This document shows, one piece after another, positions 38,701 to 53,700 of a stretch of DNA of 64,000 nt (within the stretch, counting starts at the first letter, position 1; each line of letters opens with the position of its first letter). The position numbers were made by a program, and so were the translations under genes. A model generated the notes under the pieces. The model was not told where the DNA came from and searched no databases. It saw nothing but the letters and a program-made list of their open reading frames with translations. The stretch comes from Serinus canaria (lineage: Eukaryota > Chordata > Aves > Passeriformes > Fringillidae). Where the stretch lies: assembly GCF_022539315.1 (NCBI RefSeq), contig NC_066314.1:57893543-57957542 (forward strand), in the 5' to 3' direction.

Positions 38701-41700
38701 GGCTCTTGTTTCCTTAAAGTTTATGATCTTAAAAATAAAACAGATGCTATTGAAGAAATTTATTAGTGATTGAGTAAGTCCTCCTAGTCAAACAGTTATT
38801 CTTTTATCATAAAATGTGCAATAAATTTAATATGGTTCTTTGGCACAAATTAGTGACTGTCTGCAAAAGCACTGAAGATAAATATCTGACTTAGAGTGCA
38901 CAAGTGGTTATAAAACTCCCGTTCTAAAACAAATCCGTGATCAAAGTAGCATAGTTGCAAGGCATGTTGATTAGAAGCTGAAACATTAATTATGGCAAAG
39001 GGTCAAGAACACCTCTTATCTACGCTTAAATAAAAAGTAATAAAGAAGCAGAGATTTGTGTTAAGGCCAAAGCTAGAGAGTCCTGAATTACTACTAACAA
39101 AACACAAAGGTGTATGAGACAGAGACATTTCAGTACCTCATCTAGTATTTGTACTAATCTAAGGTTGCAAGAATGAAGCCCTGTCTGGAGTGAGCAGGCA
39201 GCACAGGCAGCTGCATTTTGGGTAACGTACAAAGTGAGTATAACCTGCAGGAAGGAGGGGGGTGAGGTCTGGGGTTCTGAGTAGAATAAGGTGGTTGCCC
39301 ATGGCCAAATAGCCTGGGAAGTGCTGTTCCAGCAGCTGCTGTGATTAGTGGTGCCAACCCTTATACAACATGGATGTATCACAAATTTCTATCTTCACTT
39401 AAATAAAAGCTGGTTTTCAGTTGGTAACCTTTGATCTGGTCACTACTGAAGACCAATGAAAGACAGAAGAGATTGAAACACCTCAGGCTGAGCAGTGAAG
39501 TAGAGTGGAAAGATCCGGGTTTGTGCCTTCTCTGATGGCAAGATGGATAAGCAGTGGTGGTTTGAGTCACCCAGCTTTGGTATGGACTGTCAGGAAACAA
39601 TGGAATAAGATATGACACCTAAAGCAACACTTCTAAAAAGTGGCAATACCACAACATGACTAGCCTGTGCAACTCATCAGCACAGTTTACCACAGCCCAT
39701 TACTGCAGGATTTGGAAGGATTAAATATGTGAAATGCCAGAAATGATAGTTTCTCCATTAGAATGAAAATAAACATATGGTATAAAGTTTCCAGACTCAC
39801 AGATGTCTCAGACCTTCAGCTGGGATGGTTCAATAGAGGCAATATTTTCCAAAAACTATTCCCTAGATTGCTTTGCATTTTCATATGAAGCACCTTAGAC
39901 CAGAATCTGTCAGAACTAATATACCATATCACATGAAATGGACTAGTGCAATAAAAACATACACATATAATGTAAACCCATCTCCGGCCATTGGTAATCA
40001 AGACCTGATCCAAAAAAAGCCACCCCAAGCCCCTAAAAAATAAGGTTATTTCTTGAGATGGAGGAGTCTTTCAAAAGATTATTTGTACAGATGTAAGTCC
40101 CATATAAAAAAATTAAGAAATACACAGAAGTTCAGTTCTAACACAAGTCAACTGATTCAGCCAAAAACAGATGCAGTAACTGCAAGCATTTTCCTCTATT
40201 CTACCCTCCTTCAATGTCTGAAATTGTGCTGTTCCCTTACCTGTGAGACTCTACCTTTCCTCACCTATTCCTTCTGCTTTTCTTACCGACCAACCTAGCC
40301 CTGGTGACTGAGAAAAGATGCAACCCAACAATCAACATTTCCTTGCCTAGTAGAGTTTAGTTTACGGCATCAGAAGACAATAGGGAGCTGTGCTTGTGCA
40401 ATCTCTCAAGAGTGTGAAGAGAGGAAATTCTAGTACTGGGTTCACAGCCCATTTTCAGTCTCTTCAGCAAATGGAAAAAGTAAAAAAAAAAGGATTTTTT
40501 TTTTTCCAAAAATCTACATTATGGTAATGCATCACTGTCCTCTAAATGCTCTGCTTTCATACACTTGAATGGCAAAAGTCAAACAGACTGAAGAAATCTA
40601 GAGGACACATTGTTTACAAAATCACATTTCAGAGAGAAAAAACACTGATAACACCTTTGGAAATATACTTGTCTTTCAGATAACTAATAATCACTTAGGC
40701 TTGAGCTCCCCAGACCTTTCAGTTGAGGCCTGCTGCTCTGTGCCAGTCAGCCTGAGCTTTGCAACAGCAGCTCAGCAGCTCATTCTGGGGCAGAGGTCTG
40801 AGGTTACTGTCATCAGTCACCGCAGGCTTGTAATACTCGTGTCAGAGCTTTCATCCCAATGCCTCTCAAATCCTGTCCTGCAGGTTCAGGCAGGGACAAA
40901 GCAGAGAACATGTTGGAGGTTGTCATTGCTCCATGCCTTGCACTTCTGTAACGCTGCCCAGCATGCCCCAAGTGAAAAGTAGCTATTGAGTGTGCCTGAA
41001 AAGCTGGTAGCTGCCATGGTCTTCGTTACATCCCACTAACAACCAGGAAAGGGCCCTGCCAGGGGCCGAGCGTGCTTTTGGGAGGCTTCCACAATGAAAG
41101 CAGCAAAGCACTGAAACAAGTGTTACATTGTCTTCCTCAATTAAGCACACAGTATTGCATCATCACTGCTGTAAATAGTCTAGAGTGCCAAACTGTGCCG
41201 TTTTGCTTCTAGGCCCTCATTCAGGTCTGTAATAAATCAGGGCACGTGTGAGTAGTTTTGTATTTTAAGTAACCTTTAGGCACTGCATGCTGGAGCAGAA
41301 AGTTCCTCCCAAGCCCAAACAGAATTTGGTCCATTTTGTGTCCCTCAGAGTCAGCCAAGATGAGGCACGGAGCAAGCAGGCTAGAATATGGTCCCATTAT
41401 CCCAGAATGATCTGCCACCAGCCCACAGTTCTGGGACTGAAAGGCAGGGATGAAGACATCCCCAGGTGTCTTCAGCAGTCCTTCAAAGACTTTTCTTTCA
41501 TATGCATGGAAGGGAAGACCAATGTCCTTAATCATTGAAGCATTCTATGGCAGCTGTGAGTTTCACATCTTCTAGTTCAGCAGGTGGTGGAAGAGAAGCT
41601 GTTTCTTTCATGACAAACTCATGGACAGCCAGGCCAGTGGCAGCTGTAAGAGGACAGCTAGAAGAGAGAGAAAGCAGAGCTATTGCTATGGTGAAAAATG

Positions 41701-44700
41701 GTCCTTCCCAACAACACTTACTGCCAGTCCTGCTTCTCTTCTTTCTTTGGCATTGTCAAAACCAACAAATCTGACATCTTCTCTTCATACTACCTCATTT
41801 CCAGGTGCCTCTGGCATCTGTTTTCTTCACTGGAGAAGCAGTGTGGTCTTGGCCCTGCATTTGCAGAGAGTAGAATCCAACTCTTGCCATTTGTTGTTGA
41901 CAGACAGCAGCACAGCAGAGCAGTTTGACTTGCCCTACTTCAGTTTCTCTTAAAGTGAATCAGATATCCCTGCTGCAGCAGAACAATGCCCATGAAAAGG
42001 ATGGGAGAATAGTATTGCTGCATGCCCTTGGCCACCACAACTTAGGGCTGCTCTCTCATTATCAAAAGTGTAGGAACCATAAGTTGTTTTCAGTACAATT
42101 TTAGTGACCAGACAAATAATTTCAGTAACCAGTTTTGTGCTTTTTTGCTTTGTTTGGCCTACGTGTAACTTTGCTTGCCATATTGGCTTATGGAAAATAT
42201 GGAAAATATGACTGTTCTTAAAAAAAACTTACCCTGAATTTTGGCAATGATGAGCAAACAGTACAAAAATGTCACTTATTAGGAGGTTTCTTGGGATCAG
42301 CTTAAACTGAAGCAGTAAAATATATATAAATATACATTAAGGAAACTACTGCTTTTAACCACACGCTAAAGCAGCTGTTCAGAACTGGGAATACCAGTAG
42401 ATAGTCCTGACCTTCAGATTATGATACCAACAACTGTAAGTTGATTTGAGGAGAAAGAAGTCACATCCAAATTCCTGCACTGCTGAGAGGTCCAAACTAT
42501 TCAAAGAGCCTTTGATCAGCAGGTGGCTGACCAGTTCTGCTCAACCAAAAAGTCATCTTCCCCTTGAGTAAGCCATTTTATTAAATGAGTGTTGTAGGCA
42601 AGCCCTTGCTCGCTAGATAAGAAATTCTGAAATTATTTTCATATCAAATGCATTTGATTCTACTTCCTAAGGACACTAGTATTTTCTCTTTCATGGAGAC
42701 AGTGAGACAATTTTTGCTTTGCTGCCTTTTCCCAGTCTAATACCACATGCTCAACAGTTATGAGAAAAAGTGCACAGCCCTCTCTTATTTAGAAGTTGAA
42801 ACGTGGTTGCCTGGGAGGTAAGGGAAGGTCACTCAAGATGAATTACACTGCAAATCTTGTGCATATCTCAGGGACCCTTGAACGCTGAAGGAGAGGTAAG
42901 CAGCAGGCTGACACTATGCTCCTTCTTTTCCTTCTCCCACCAGACTCCCAAAGGTTCCTGTCTGGAGGCAGTGAAGATTGCCATCGATGCTGGTTACCGC
43001 CACATCGACGGTGCCTTTGTCTACTTCAATGAGCATGAAGTGGGACAAGCCATCCGAGAGAAGATTGCTGAAGGGAAGATCAAGAGAGAAGACATATTTT
43101 ACTGTGGCAAGGTGAGAACCTGCACTCAGATTATTTACACTAAATCCAGGATTTCTGTGAATGGTCTTTCTTAAGAGTGCCAGCAGTCAACATTTGGAAT
43201 GTTTCCTTCCAGATCCAACATATTTTATTTTTCTTTCCTAGCATTACCAGAATGCTGCAGATCTTTATGAACACTAGGTTTGCTGTGAGGCACAGGAATG
43301 TTCTCTGTTTAAATCTCCGATAGGAGTGGGAACCATGCAACATCCCTTCTGCTTAGTATTGTAGCCACCTGCAAGTGAAGACCATGGTTAAATTCAGTCT
43401 AAAGCGCCACGTAACCTGTTACTGTGCCACATGCGTTGTCACACACAGAGCCCTAGCTGGACAATGATCCTGCAACTGAGATGTTTTCTGTTAGAGCAAT
43501 TCCCTGCATAGGTTTGCCATGAGGTTGCACAATGAAAGGGGTGGGAGCAAGCACGTGCATGCCAGTGTCTGTGTATGGGAGAAAAGCAAGTGCCTACATT
43601 GGTACTACTGCCAGAAAATTACTCATCAAGCTACACCCTTAGTTACTGTATCACTTGTAATTAAAAAGTTCTAGGATGATGAATCAACTTACTTGGAGAG
43701 AAGATGTCATTACACTTCTGTTCTAGAGCAATGAGGCTGGAGTAGTGCATGAGCTATTTTATATATTCAAGTCTTAACTCTATGACTTGACTCTTCTAAA
43801 ATAATGAAACTCCTTGTCCAATGAAGTGTCAGACAGAAGCTGTCATGACAACAATGAACTACCCAGGTATAAGAGAGGTCATTGCACATTGTACCTCAAT
43901 GGTGCCAGTTTCTAAGGGAGTTTATGGCCTCAAATAGTCCTTTCTGCAGTGCTTCTTTGAACACATCAGTCTAATATTTTCCCTTCCTCCTTTCCCAAAT
44001 AAGACGTAATCCACAATTACTCAACAGACTTGCAAATAAACACCACTGTTCCTAGAGTGAAAGATCCCATGGGATGAGAGGCCTGGCTAACTGTGAGCAA
44101 TTTAGTGAAGTTCTATGATCTGGGGAAATTAAGCTTCATATTGGATAGTTTGCAGACCAAGTGGATTTTCAGCAGCTAAAGACCAATTTCCAAGCACAGC
44201 AATTTCCAGCCTGTAAAATATGCACCTCTTTTCCAAGTTTCCTGCTTGGTTCTACTGATAACAACCTTGCCATTCTGAGAAAAGCCTCATGTTCTCAAAT
44301 TCTCTGCCTTTATCAGGGGAATTTCTCAGTCTCTTATATGCCAAATACGTTGATCTGGATCAGTGAAAATATTTGGTTTCAACAGTTTTATAGTTTCACT
44401 ACTGCAAATTATCAGTAATATTACAAATCAAAACCACCAAGTTGTGCCAAAAGGTTAGAACCAGATGTCCTAACAATTTTGAGTATCTTAATTTTTACTT
44501 TCTTAACTGCTTCCCCTGCAGTTTATTTGCCCATATCAACCATTAGGCTCTATGAAAGCAGATCTCTCGGTAAAATTTCCAAACTTCCTTTATTTATTAA
44601 GCCTTTCTGTATTCAGTTGTCTGATCTGATCACCAGACGATCTTCCTAGTCGAAAATCACTAGTTAAACATTGAGTCATTTGGAAAACTGCAGGTCCTGC

Positions 44701-47700
44701 AAGCCACAGGGCTGCAACACACGGTACCACAACAGCCAATGCCTGTGCTCCCAGCCTGCCGTGTGTCTGTGACATGACACACACATGGGTTTCTCTTACA
44801 GTCGTGTCCTGTTTGTGCTTGGCAAAAAGTCAGCTGCTCAGGGTGATAGTCCCTTATAACATTTCTACAATCTTTAAAAGAGTTCAAAGGCAGAACTGGA
44901 AAATACTCTGCAACTAATTCAATCCATCACAATCAAGGATTTTCACAGGTTTCACTCAAAGCTCTCACAGTAGCTCTGAACTTCACAGAAGGAGCGGGAG
45001 TGGATCTCCCTTGCCTTATGTATCTTTAGTTTAATGCACCTCACAAACTTAGGTAGCTTACAAACTACAGGCAAATCTCAACCCAGTAGATATTTTGGGC
45101 ATTGATCAGTAACTAATTGAACTGTTGCATCTTCTAGAAACATGGTAGATACACAGATCATTCTTGGAAGCACCAGGCACTACAGAAGTTAGTTATGTTT
45201 TCTTCCTTACTGACATCAGAAGTACTGGAAATTCCCAAGAGCCTTCAGACTCAAGCCCCTCATGCTGACCTTTCCTGAAGCAAAGGTGCTGCAGATGGAA
45301 GGCTGATCCATCAGCAGGGACTGACGAGAGCAGCCCTGCTGAGTGGCAGCATTACTGGAACAGTGACCTGGTGTGATCGCGCTGCATCTGCCAGTTGAAA
45401 TCATCAGCACTTGCTCTTGGCTCTCGCTGCTGGCTGCCTGATCAGGCAGAGCAACTCAGCATCCAGAAATTTTAGAGGTTTTATATCAACTGCCAACATC
45501 TCACTTGGCTTATACAGCAAGACCTTTTTGGTCTCATCTTTCATCCCAGGATATTTCTTTCATTAAACTAGAAGTAACATTTCCAGGAAATGTGGTGTCC
45601 TAAAATGCCAAAGCCAGCTGGCAGCTTTGACTGCTCAAACATGGGTTCTACTTAGGTAGATAATACAATAACTTGTACAAATCATGAGAACAGTTATAAA
45701 ACTCTCAAGTTTCCATGGCATCGATGTATTGACATAGTACAAATGTTTTTAAACAATGTTTTTAAAGGCTGGTTCTTCAGAACCTCTGCAGTTTTTAGAG
45801 GGAAGTAGATTCACTGGCAAATGCTGAGCTCAACAGAACTGGGCTTGAAAGGGCACTCAGAAAAACTACTTCTAGACAATATATCTCAGCTTACCAAATT
45901 TCTAAAACACAGTAACAACCTGGACATGAAGGGTCTACAAAGTCATTTCCTTATTTAAATGCAAGTTAAGATCATTTTGCAGGTAAAATGCTTAAAAAAC
46001 ACATAGACCAAAGGTTTTCGGTAAATCCAGTGGAACAACTTAAACTCTTGAGAGCAGGATCTTGGTCCCCTACTGTAGTACACCTTAGCCTCTTACCGCT
46101 GTCTGCTGATGATAAACTCTTCACATCTTGCAGCATACAGCTGAGAAAGGCCCAGTATGAATTTCCAGGTGTTTTGGTTTGTCGCTTTAGGGCAGGGTCA
46201 GATATCCTGCTCTCAGTACAGCTTAACATATCCTTGCTTCTGTGGGCAGAACTGAGCAGATTGTTTTCCCAGGGAATAACTACAACATAGTTTTAAACAA
46301 AGGCATCTAAAATAACTTAAAACTTACACAGGCTATGCCCTTTAACACCTATAATCAACCTCTTCTCCCATAAATCACAATTCAAGTTTTGTGTCTTTAG
46401 AACAAATTTATTCTATCCTCAGCATGAAGTGGCTGTCAGCATTGGTGGCAGAACTGACTAGACAATGACCATACCAGCCAACAGCAGGTTTTTCCAGCCA
46501 GCAAAAGGGAAAAAGACCTAAACGTGATTCCCCACATTAGTTTTGTAAGTTGAAAAAAAAAAAAAATTAAAGAAAATAGACCAACTTATTGTGTGCATTC
46601 AAATGGTACTTAAAACCTTCTATTGTGTGTTAATTCTGCTGCAGTTAAAATCAACAAAACTCAATCAGTTTACAAAGAGCTCTTGGTTACTAATTACCAT
46701 GCTATGGTTTTATTCTTGCAAGAGACTTGCATCAGCACAGTTCAGTTAGAGATAGTGCTGAACACTCACCAGCTGAGCACACTCCATAGCAACCTCGGGG
46801 CATAACCCTGAAAGGAAGCAGCTTGCATTAAAGAGGTACAGAAGACTTGTGCTTTAACTACTCACACCTGCATTACAGTGACTAAACACAAACACATTTT
46901 TCCATGAGGACTGGGGAATAAGAGAAGACTTGCCTAGGTCAGGCAGTCTCTCAGGCTCCCTGACCACAGGAGAAAACCAGAAGATTCTCTTAGTGCTGGG
47001 TGCTTGGCTGCTCAATAGCTAACTCACATGATCCGAGCTTCTGCCTTCAAGCATAAAACTGACCACAGATTCCTTGTGGGAACAAAGTTTTTCAGTGAAA
47101 GCATATGCTTGGAAAACAAAAGGAATCTAAGTTCATTGAGCAAGAGTTTGTAATATACTCAGCTCAGAATAACCTGTTTTGTAATACGAAAAATACGTAA
47201 GGGCTTTACTGGGTCAACACTTCATCAGTCCTGGGCAAGAACTCCTGTCTTAACCTCTGCACCTGGCTCTGACAGAAGGCAAGGTAAGGCACTCACCTCT
47301 GCCTTGCAGGGATAGAGACCATGACTCTGCATTGTGGGCTCTGTCAGAAGGACAAGAGGGAGGGAATGTGTGTTGGGGGTCTTCAGCTGGATCTCTGTTC
47401 CTCCTGGCACCCAAAGAAAGCCTGTGCTTGCCTCCCCAGCTGTGGAATACCTGCCACCCCCCGGAGCTGGTGCGTCCCACACTGGAGAAAACCCTGAAGA
47501 TCCTGCAGCTGGACTATGTTGACCTCTACATTATTGAGCTGCCAATGGCTTTCAAGGTAAAAAGAAAAATTGCTTGGAAAAAGTGCATGAACTTAACTTA
47601 AACCAAGACCTCCATCTGGTATAGTCCTTGCAGCCTCCAGCCTAAGTTGTCAATAGCATTTTGAGCAGATAACATATATATTTTGATATATACTGCATAC

Positions 47701-50700
47701 ATGTATTTCTATGCACTGCCCACCCAAAGAGAGGCATATACCAGGTGGTATGAGAACAGGCCAGGAGAGATGTTGCTTGGAGTGTTTCTGCTGGAAGGAC
47801 AGGTCTCCCAACTGCGGCTCTTCCTACTCTGAAGAGCAGTTCCTACTCTGAAAAATCACACAGCTGAGCAGTATATGTGTCTGAATCCCCTCTGAGCCAT
47901 GAGGAGAGAGTTACTGGAGGAAAGAGCTCATACAAATCAGCAACAGGCCAGGGGAAAAGATCAGAGGGGGAGAGGAAAAGGTAAAAAGTTACCAAGATTG
48001 GTTTCCTTATTCTGTCCCAAATTAAAGCTGCTGGGAAAATTGTGGTTATGATCTTAATCGCTGTAACTGCAGCACTCAGCTTCACTAGATCCCAAATGGT
48101 GCCAAAAATGGGTTGTCCATTTCTCATTCTTAAATGACCAAGTCTGATATTCCCTCATACTGCTGGCTCTGGGCAACTTTTAGGCAAAACCTTTGAATGC
48201 AGGGAGCTCACATCATAGTTGCATGCCTCCCTCTTGCAAGTCCACAAACTTTCTGCTTTCACAGCTGTCTGTACCTTGCTTTACAATTTTCCTCTATAAG
48301 TACATGATATAAAGGCAAATGAAATTAAGAGAATTATATTCAAAACATTTAAGTGGTTTTGAACTAATTAAATCTTTCTTCTAAGAAAGAAACCTTGTTT
48401 CTGAACAAGGTTTGAGCTCTAAACTGGCCTCTTTTTGCAAGAAAGGTAGATCTCTGATTATTAAAATCATATTTTGCTGCAGACTCCAAATTACCAGAAC
48501 TATCAGATAGGAAGCAATTTACCAGTGAGGCTATCACATTACTCTTGCAGCCCTTTATTTCCTTCTGAGGAGCCCATATCCTATTAAGACCTGTATAGGA
48601 GTAACCAGACTCTGATATTAAAATTTTATTTATACAGTCACACGTATGGAATCCTTCTGGGTACATTTCTGAAAATTTCCCACCACTAGCAATTTCCTGT
48701 TTCCCTTTTCTTGTGTTTGTATTCTTTAGTGGTTCATTCTCCCACATAGTGAAGGTCATTGTCTCACAATATAAAAGATATAGACAGCTGGCTTTAAAGT
48801 AATGTACATCTGACTCCCTGAGGCTTGTATCAACAATCTTGAGTAGTTAAAGGAGTAGCAGACCTAGAGATTCATTCATGTTTCTCATGAGAGGAGAGGA
48901 GAAAAAAAAGTCACTTTCTTCCTGAAAAATATACACTTTTCTATGTCAAATACAAAATGAAAAAAACCCACCCTTTTGCAGTGGTGACAGGTTTCCTTTC
49001 TTTGCTCTCTCTCTCTCTCTCACAAATACAACCATCCTGCCTGTGATGCTTGCCTTTGATGAGGAACATGCAGTTGTAACTCTAAGAAACTCCTACTTCC
49101 CCCTAGTCTGCAAGCATTGGTGCTTTCCTCCCCAGAAGTCTAGCAAAAGCAGTCTCTGGTTGGAAGCAGTGATATACTTAAGACAGAACATATATTATCA
49201 CCCTGAAAACAGTAAGAAACATGCCCCTGCAGAGCCCAGCCAGCAATCTGTCACAGGGCTTTCAGGCAGAGCAAGAGGACTATGGTTTCAGAGAACACCA
49301 CTCAGCAAAGCCCCTCTGCTTTTCAACAGCTCAAGAATAGCCACCACGTGGGGTGCAATTATTCGCTGACCTACCAACATTAGCCTATACCTCCCTGTAT
49401 TTTTTCCCCACGTAGATTCCCCATTCAGGACTTTTGTCCTTCCTGCCTTTAGCCCCCAGCAGTGTCACTCAGCCCCTCCACTCTAGCAAGGGAGTAACCA
49501 GCAGAAACAGGTCTCCTCCAGGCCACCACATGCCCTCCCTCTGTCTGGGGAGCTCATACCCCACAGGTATTTTAGGGGTAAAAAAACAGCAGGGGGATTC
49601 TTCTCCCACGACTGATTCATCAGTAAGCATCAACTTCTGCACTAAATGGTCTGCAAATCTGTCCCAAACTAATGATTCTGTCATCTGATAGGAAAGCAAA
49701 TATTTTAGTGTTACACTGAACAAGTATCATCTAAGCGTCTTGTAATTTTAAAAGAATAACTCAAAACAGACCATTGGCATCACTATTTGACTTCCTGTTG
49801 CCCTTCTGTTTATAGGACAGGCATTCACAGGCTGTTAAAATTGCTCTCTTGAAGAAAGCCTGCTTGTCAAAGACCATTTATGAAAGCAAGGGGATGTGCA
49901 GAATTGTCTTCCTGCATGTGTGTTGGTGAGAAAATTATAATGGCAGCAGGACTTTTCCTCTCAATGGTTAAGGGTTGCTGGGTTTTAAATTAGCAAGTAA
50001 CTGTCTGGTATCTTTTGGAGTGCCTCCAGACTTCAGACACAACACAACAAGGTGTGATCCCACATAATGGCAGTGAATGTACAGAGTTGCTACACTAATT
50101 TCAGTGCTCATGCAGCAGCATGAAGCATACCTTTCATCCAGTGTAAAACACAAAGCTATCTCCAAGAGAATTGCAAGAGTAGACATCAGCATTTCTAGGA
50201 TGACTGGTGCGGTGTAGTTCATGAGAACCCAGAGCTAAAATACGTGACCAGCCTCTGAAACAACTTGTCACCACCCTGTCACCATCAAAACATTGCCTTT
50301 CTCTCAGCACTTATCCATCTGCATGCAGTTCTTCCATTCAGAAATTCCCTTTCATAAAAAGATAGCTTGGTAGAGAAGTTTTGCCTGGAAGCTTTTGAGC
50401 AGAGACAACTGCACTTCAACACCTTGCAGAATTCTCTGCAAGTAGGAGGAGGAATTGATCACTGTAGAAATCCATAGTAGTTCACACCACATCCCAGTCA
50501 AGAGAAGTTAATCTTCAAGCACCATTCATCCTGACTTGGTTAATTTTTAAAACACAAATGATAGAGGAAAATAGGAGGATGCTAAGTTAGGTGATATAAT
50601 TGCTGCCTATTGACTACCATTAAAAAAAAAGTTGAACAGAAGTGAGGGAATTAGAAGCAGGGCACAGTAAAATGTCCTGAATTCAGACTCATTTACTAAA

Positions 50701-53700
50701 ATTAAACAGGTCCAACTGTTTAATATATTGAACTTGCAGTCCTTGGAAAGTGTGCTGGGGTATCACGGGATGAATGGTTTGTTCCAAAATACCATGGGGT
50801 GGTTTGCAAATAAAGCTTTTTCCATCTCACGTTATGATGGCAAACACTTTGCCTTCTAACAGAAAAAAAAATGTATCCAACAGCCATCTACCTCCTTCTA
50901 GTCAAGATATTCTCTTTTTCCAGCAAGACAGAGCAACAAAAGCAACAAGTTGTCTTTGTGGAAAATTAGCACATTTGGAGGAGAGAGGCTTATGCCTGTA
51001 ACTGAGACCTTGGCCCTCTGAAATCTGAGGCTGTGTTTTCCTTAGGCTCACTTTTCCCATTAAATGCCTTGGATTTGAACTTGACTGAATTGGGAGGTGA
51101 TAGTTACTGATCATATTAGTCACAGCTGCATGTTCCCAAGGAGTTACCACATCAACATCTTGTACCCAGGCCTTTGAAATGTAGCAGTTTGAAGTCAGAT
51201 CAAATGTCAAACATCAATGAAGGGTTTTTGTTCAGAAAAAAGAAAAACCAAACTCCAGCAAAACACAAAAGTGAAATTGTGACCAGACACGAGGGAGGGA
51301 GGTGTTAATGCATTGCCTGCAACAGCAGTGAAATAACCAGCAAATAAGAGAAAGCTGTGCTTGTGAAATATCAGCTCATAAATAATCTCTGAAGCCTACA
51401 GAGATTGGAGGAAAGATTTTCTAGTGCCCAAAGAAAGGTGGATAATGCACTTAAGAGGTTAGCGATGCCAATAAGCCCATTACTGCCAATAGCTCCTGGA
51501 CCCTCCAGCTGTTGGGGAGAGTACCAGCTCAGTCCAGTTCCCAAGTGCCTAGGACACAAGCAGGAGGCAACAGAAGGGCCAAAATGAAGAGGAAAGAAGT
51601 AGAAGAGAATACAGGCTGGTACTCTACCCCAGCCCTTTGGAAGAAGATGAGTCTTCTGGATGCCATAGCATAAAGGTCAAAAGTTTACTGAAAAACAAGG
51701 CCATCCAGGAACTCCTGAGTGTACTCTCATGTGACAGTTCAGGAGTGTGTCCAAGGACGATCTAGCAGACGAGGATGTGGTAAGCCCAGCATGAATGACC
51801 TGCTGAACTTAGGGTGTTTCAGAAAACTCTCAAATTTTTTTTGTTGTTTACTAGTAGAAACAGAGTCCATGAAAAAAATTTTGCTCTAAGGACTGAAAAT
51901 TTTTTCTTTAAAGCACAGCAATATGGTTTTACTTTTCAGCCTGGAGATGCACTCTACCCGAAAGATGAAAATGGAAAATTTATCTACCATGAGACAGACT
52001 TATGTGCCACTTGGGAGGTAAGCAAACACAACATCCATCCATCCATGCTTTAAACCCATAGATATTCATTCTCATTTTTACTTGTGGTTTTCATAAACAT
52101 AACTAAAGCAAATTGCTAGGGCAAATGGATCGAATTCTACTAGCTCCATGGATAAATTTTACTTCTATCCTTAAGCATGCTGTCATTTAATTATTTTTAT
52201 AACTAAAAACACCGTTGAAACATCAGACATCCACATTCCCTCTTTAAGAGAGTGCACTCTAGATTCACTACTTGAAGCTTTTATCATTAGGTTTTTACTA
52301 ATCCTTCCCCTTTATCAGATCTTCACAGAAAGAGAAAGTTTGAGCCCTCAAAAGAGATTAGGTCATTTTGAAAAAAATGAAATATTTTCACTTGCAGGAG
52401 AAAACAGATTTTGCCCTAAAGCTCACCATAAAAAAACAAACAAACAAATAAACAAAAAAACCCTATTAAAAAAAAGAAGAACCAACATCTCCCCACTCAA
52501 CCCCCCCCCCCCCCAAAGAAAAAAAAAACAAAGCCCAAGACCTTGCCATCACTTGCCATTAGAACAAGTTCACTCACTTCTGAATTTACTTATCAGATGG
52601 GAACACAAGATTTTTCTGGTAAGAAAACTTGGAGGGAAGTAGCATTTGCCTGAAAGATTGCACCCTACATTTGTTTGTGATGTGCTCTGGCCCTTTAGGC
52701 AGAAGCCTCACTAAGCCTAGTGTCACTTGGCTTCAGGATCTTGGGTGAGAGAGAAAGTGAGACAAGCAATCTCCTCACATTTCTGCCTCTCAAAGCCATG
52801 GACACCTCTTTAGTTCATGGCCAGAGCTGCTCAGCTCTCCCTCTGCACCAGGCCTGATGAAATAGCATCACTAATTACATCCAGTTCACACCAAGAGAGA
52901 TAAGAGGTGCTACTACGTGCTCCACTTCAGCTTGCACTGTCCAGATCTGGATAGTCATGTCCCAGTTTAGCTCTACTTGAGGTACAGCTGATAAAGATGA
53001 AGAATGGTGAAATTCTGAGTGAAATTTTGAAGGGGGAGAGAGCCCAAAGGGGGCCTGAACTTTCCCTTGGCAGCTGAGCCATCCAGGCTGGGCTTCAGAG
53101 GTAAGGGAAACTTCCACGTTAGCTGTTTATCTTACATTCGAATTTGGCTGATGCAGTTCATTCCCCTCTTTTCACAGAATAGTTGTTCAGATGTTAAAAG
53201 CAATAGCTCACCCAACACTGCTATATTTTTATCTTTGAGCTGGCATTTAATGTAAAGGTTATTCTATAGCAGGCCACTCTCTTCAGCTAATAAGCCAAGA
53301 GAAAAATAGGTGATGGGGAGCGCCTGCAAATAGTAGCATTAATCTGAATTAAAATGGCTCAACTCAATCCAGATAATCTCATTCTCTCAGTGAAATTAAG
53401 CTAGCTGGCAAAAATTAATTCAGATTGTATTCAGACTGTATTTGCTGACTTGTCACTGAGTGATAGAAGGCATATGAGGCCAACTAGAGGTCATCAGAGT
53501 GCCTCTTACCTCCCTGCCTTCAGCTCCTGTAAGACAGAAAGAATAACAAAACCTGGAAGGGCACCCAGCTCCATGGTGAGATCTGCTCTGCCTCAAACAG
53601 TCACTGAATTATTTGTGTGCAGAGTATCAGGCAGAAAAGGAGAAGACCATAGGAAAGGACCCCCTTTCACCTTAACAACCCAGCAGGGGAAGCAAACAAA

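Larger units (their letters stand above)
26724..42943 (+). other. AKR1D1: AKR1D1 intron 1 (16.2 kb)
   Basis: The donor GTAAGT and the acceptor CCCACCAG after a pyrimidine tract define the longest intron. It holds the 3' part of the CpG island, twin GATA sites (27174-27190), the 33-bp hairpin (33845-33915) and a 15-bp tandem repeat (38097-38134). I see no nested gene. Confidence 0.9.
47557..51939 (+). other. AKR1D1: AKR1D1 intron 3 (4.4 kb)
   Basis: Runs from the GTAAAA donor to the TTTTCAG acceptor. It contains two abutting perfect inverted repeats (48374-48413) and a (CT)8 run at 49005-49020. Confidence 0.9.

Noticed and set aside
48364..48759. 131-codon open frame on - in intron 3
   Set aside because: No recognisable homology, and part of it is the inverted-repeat region.
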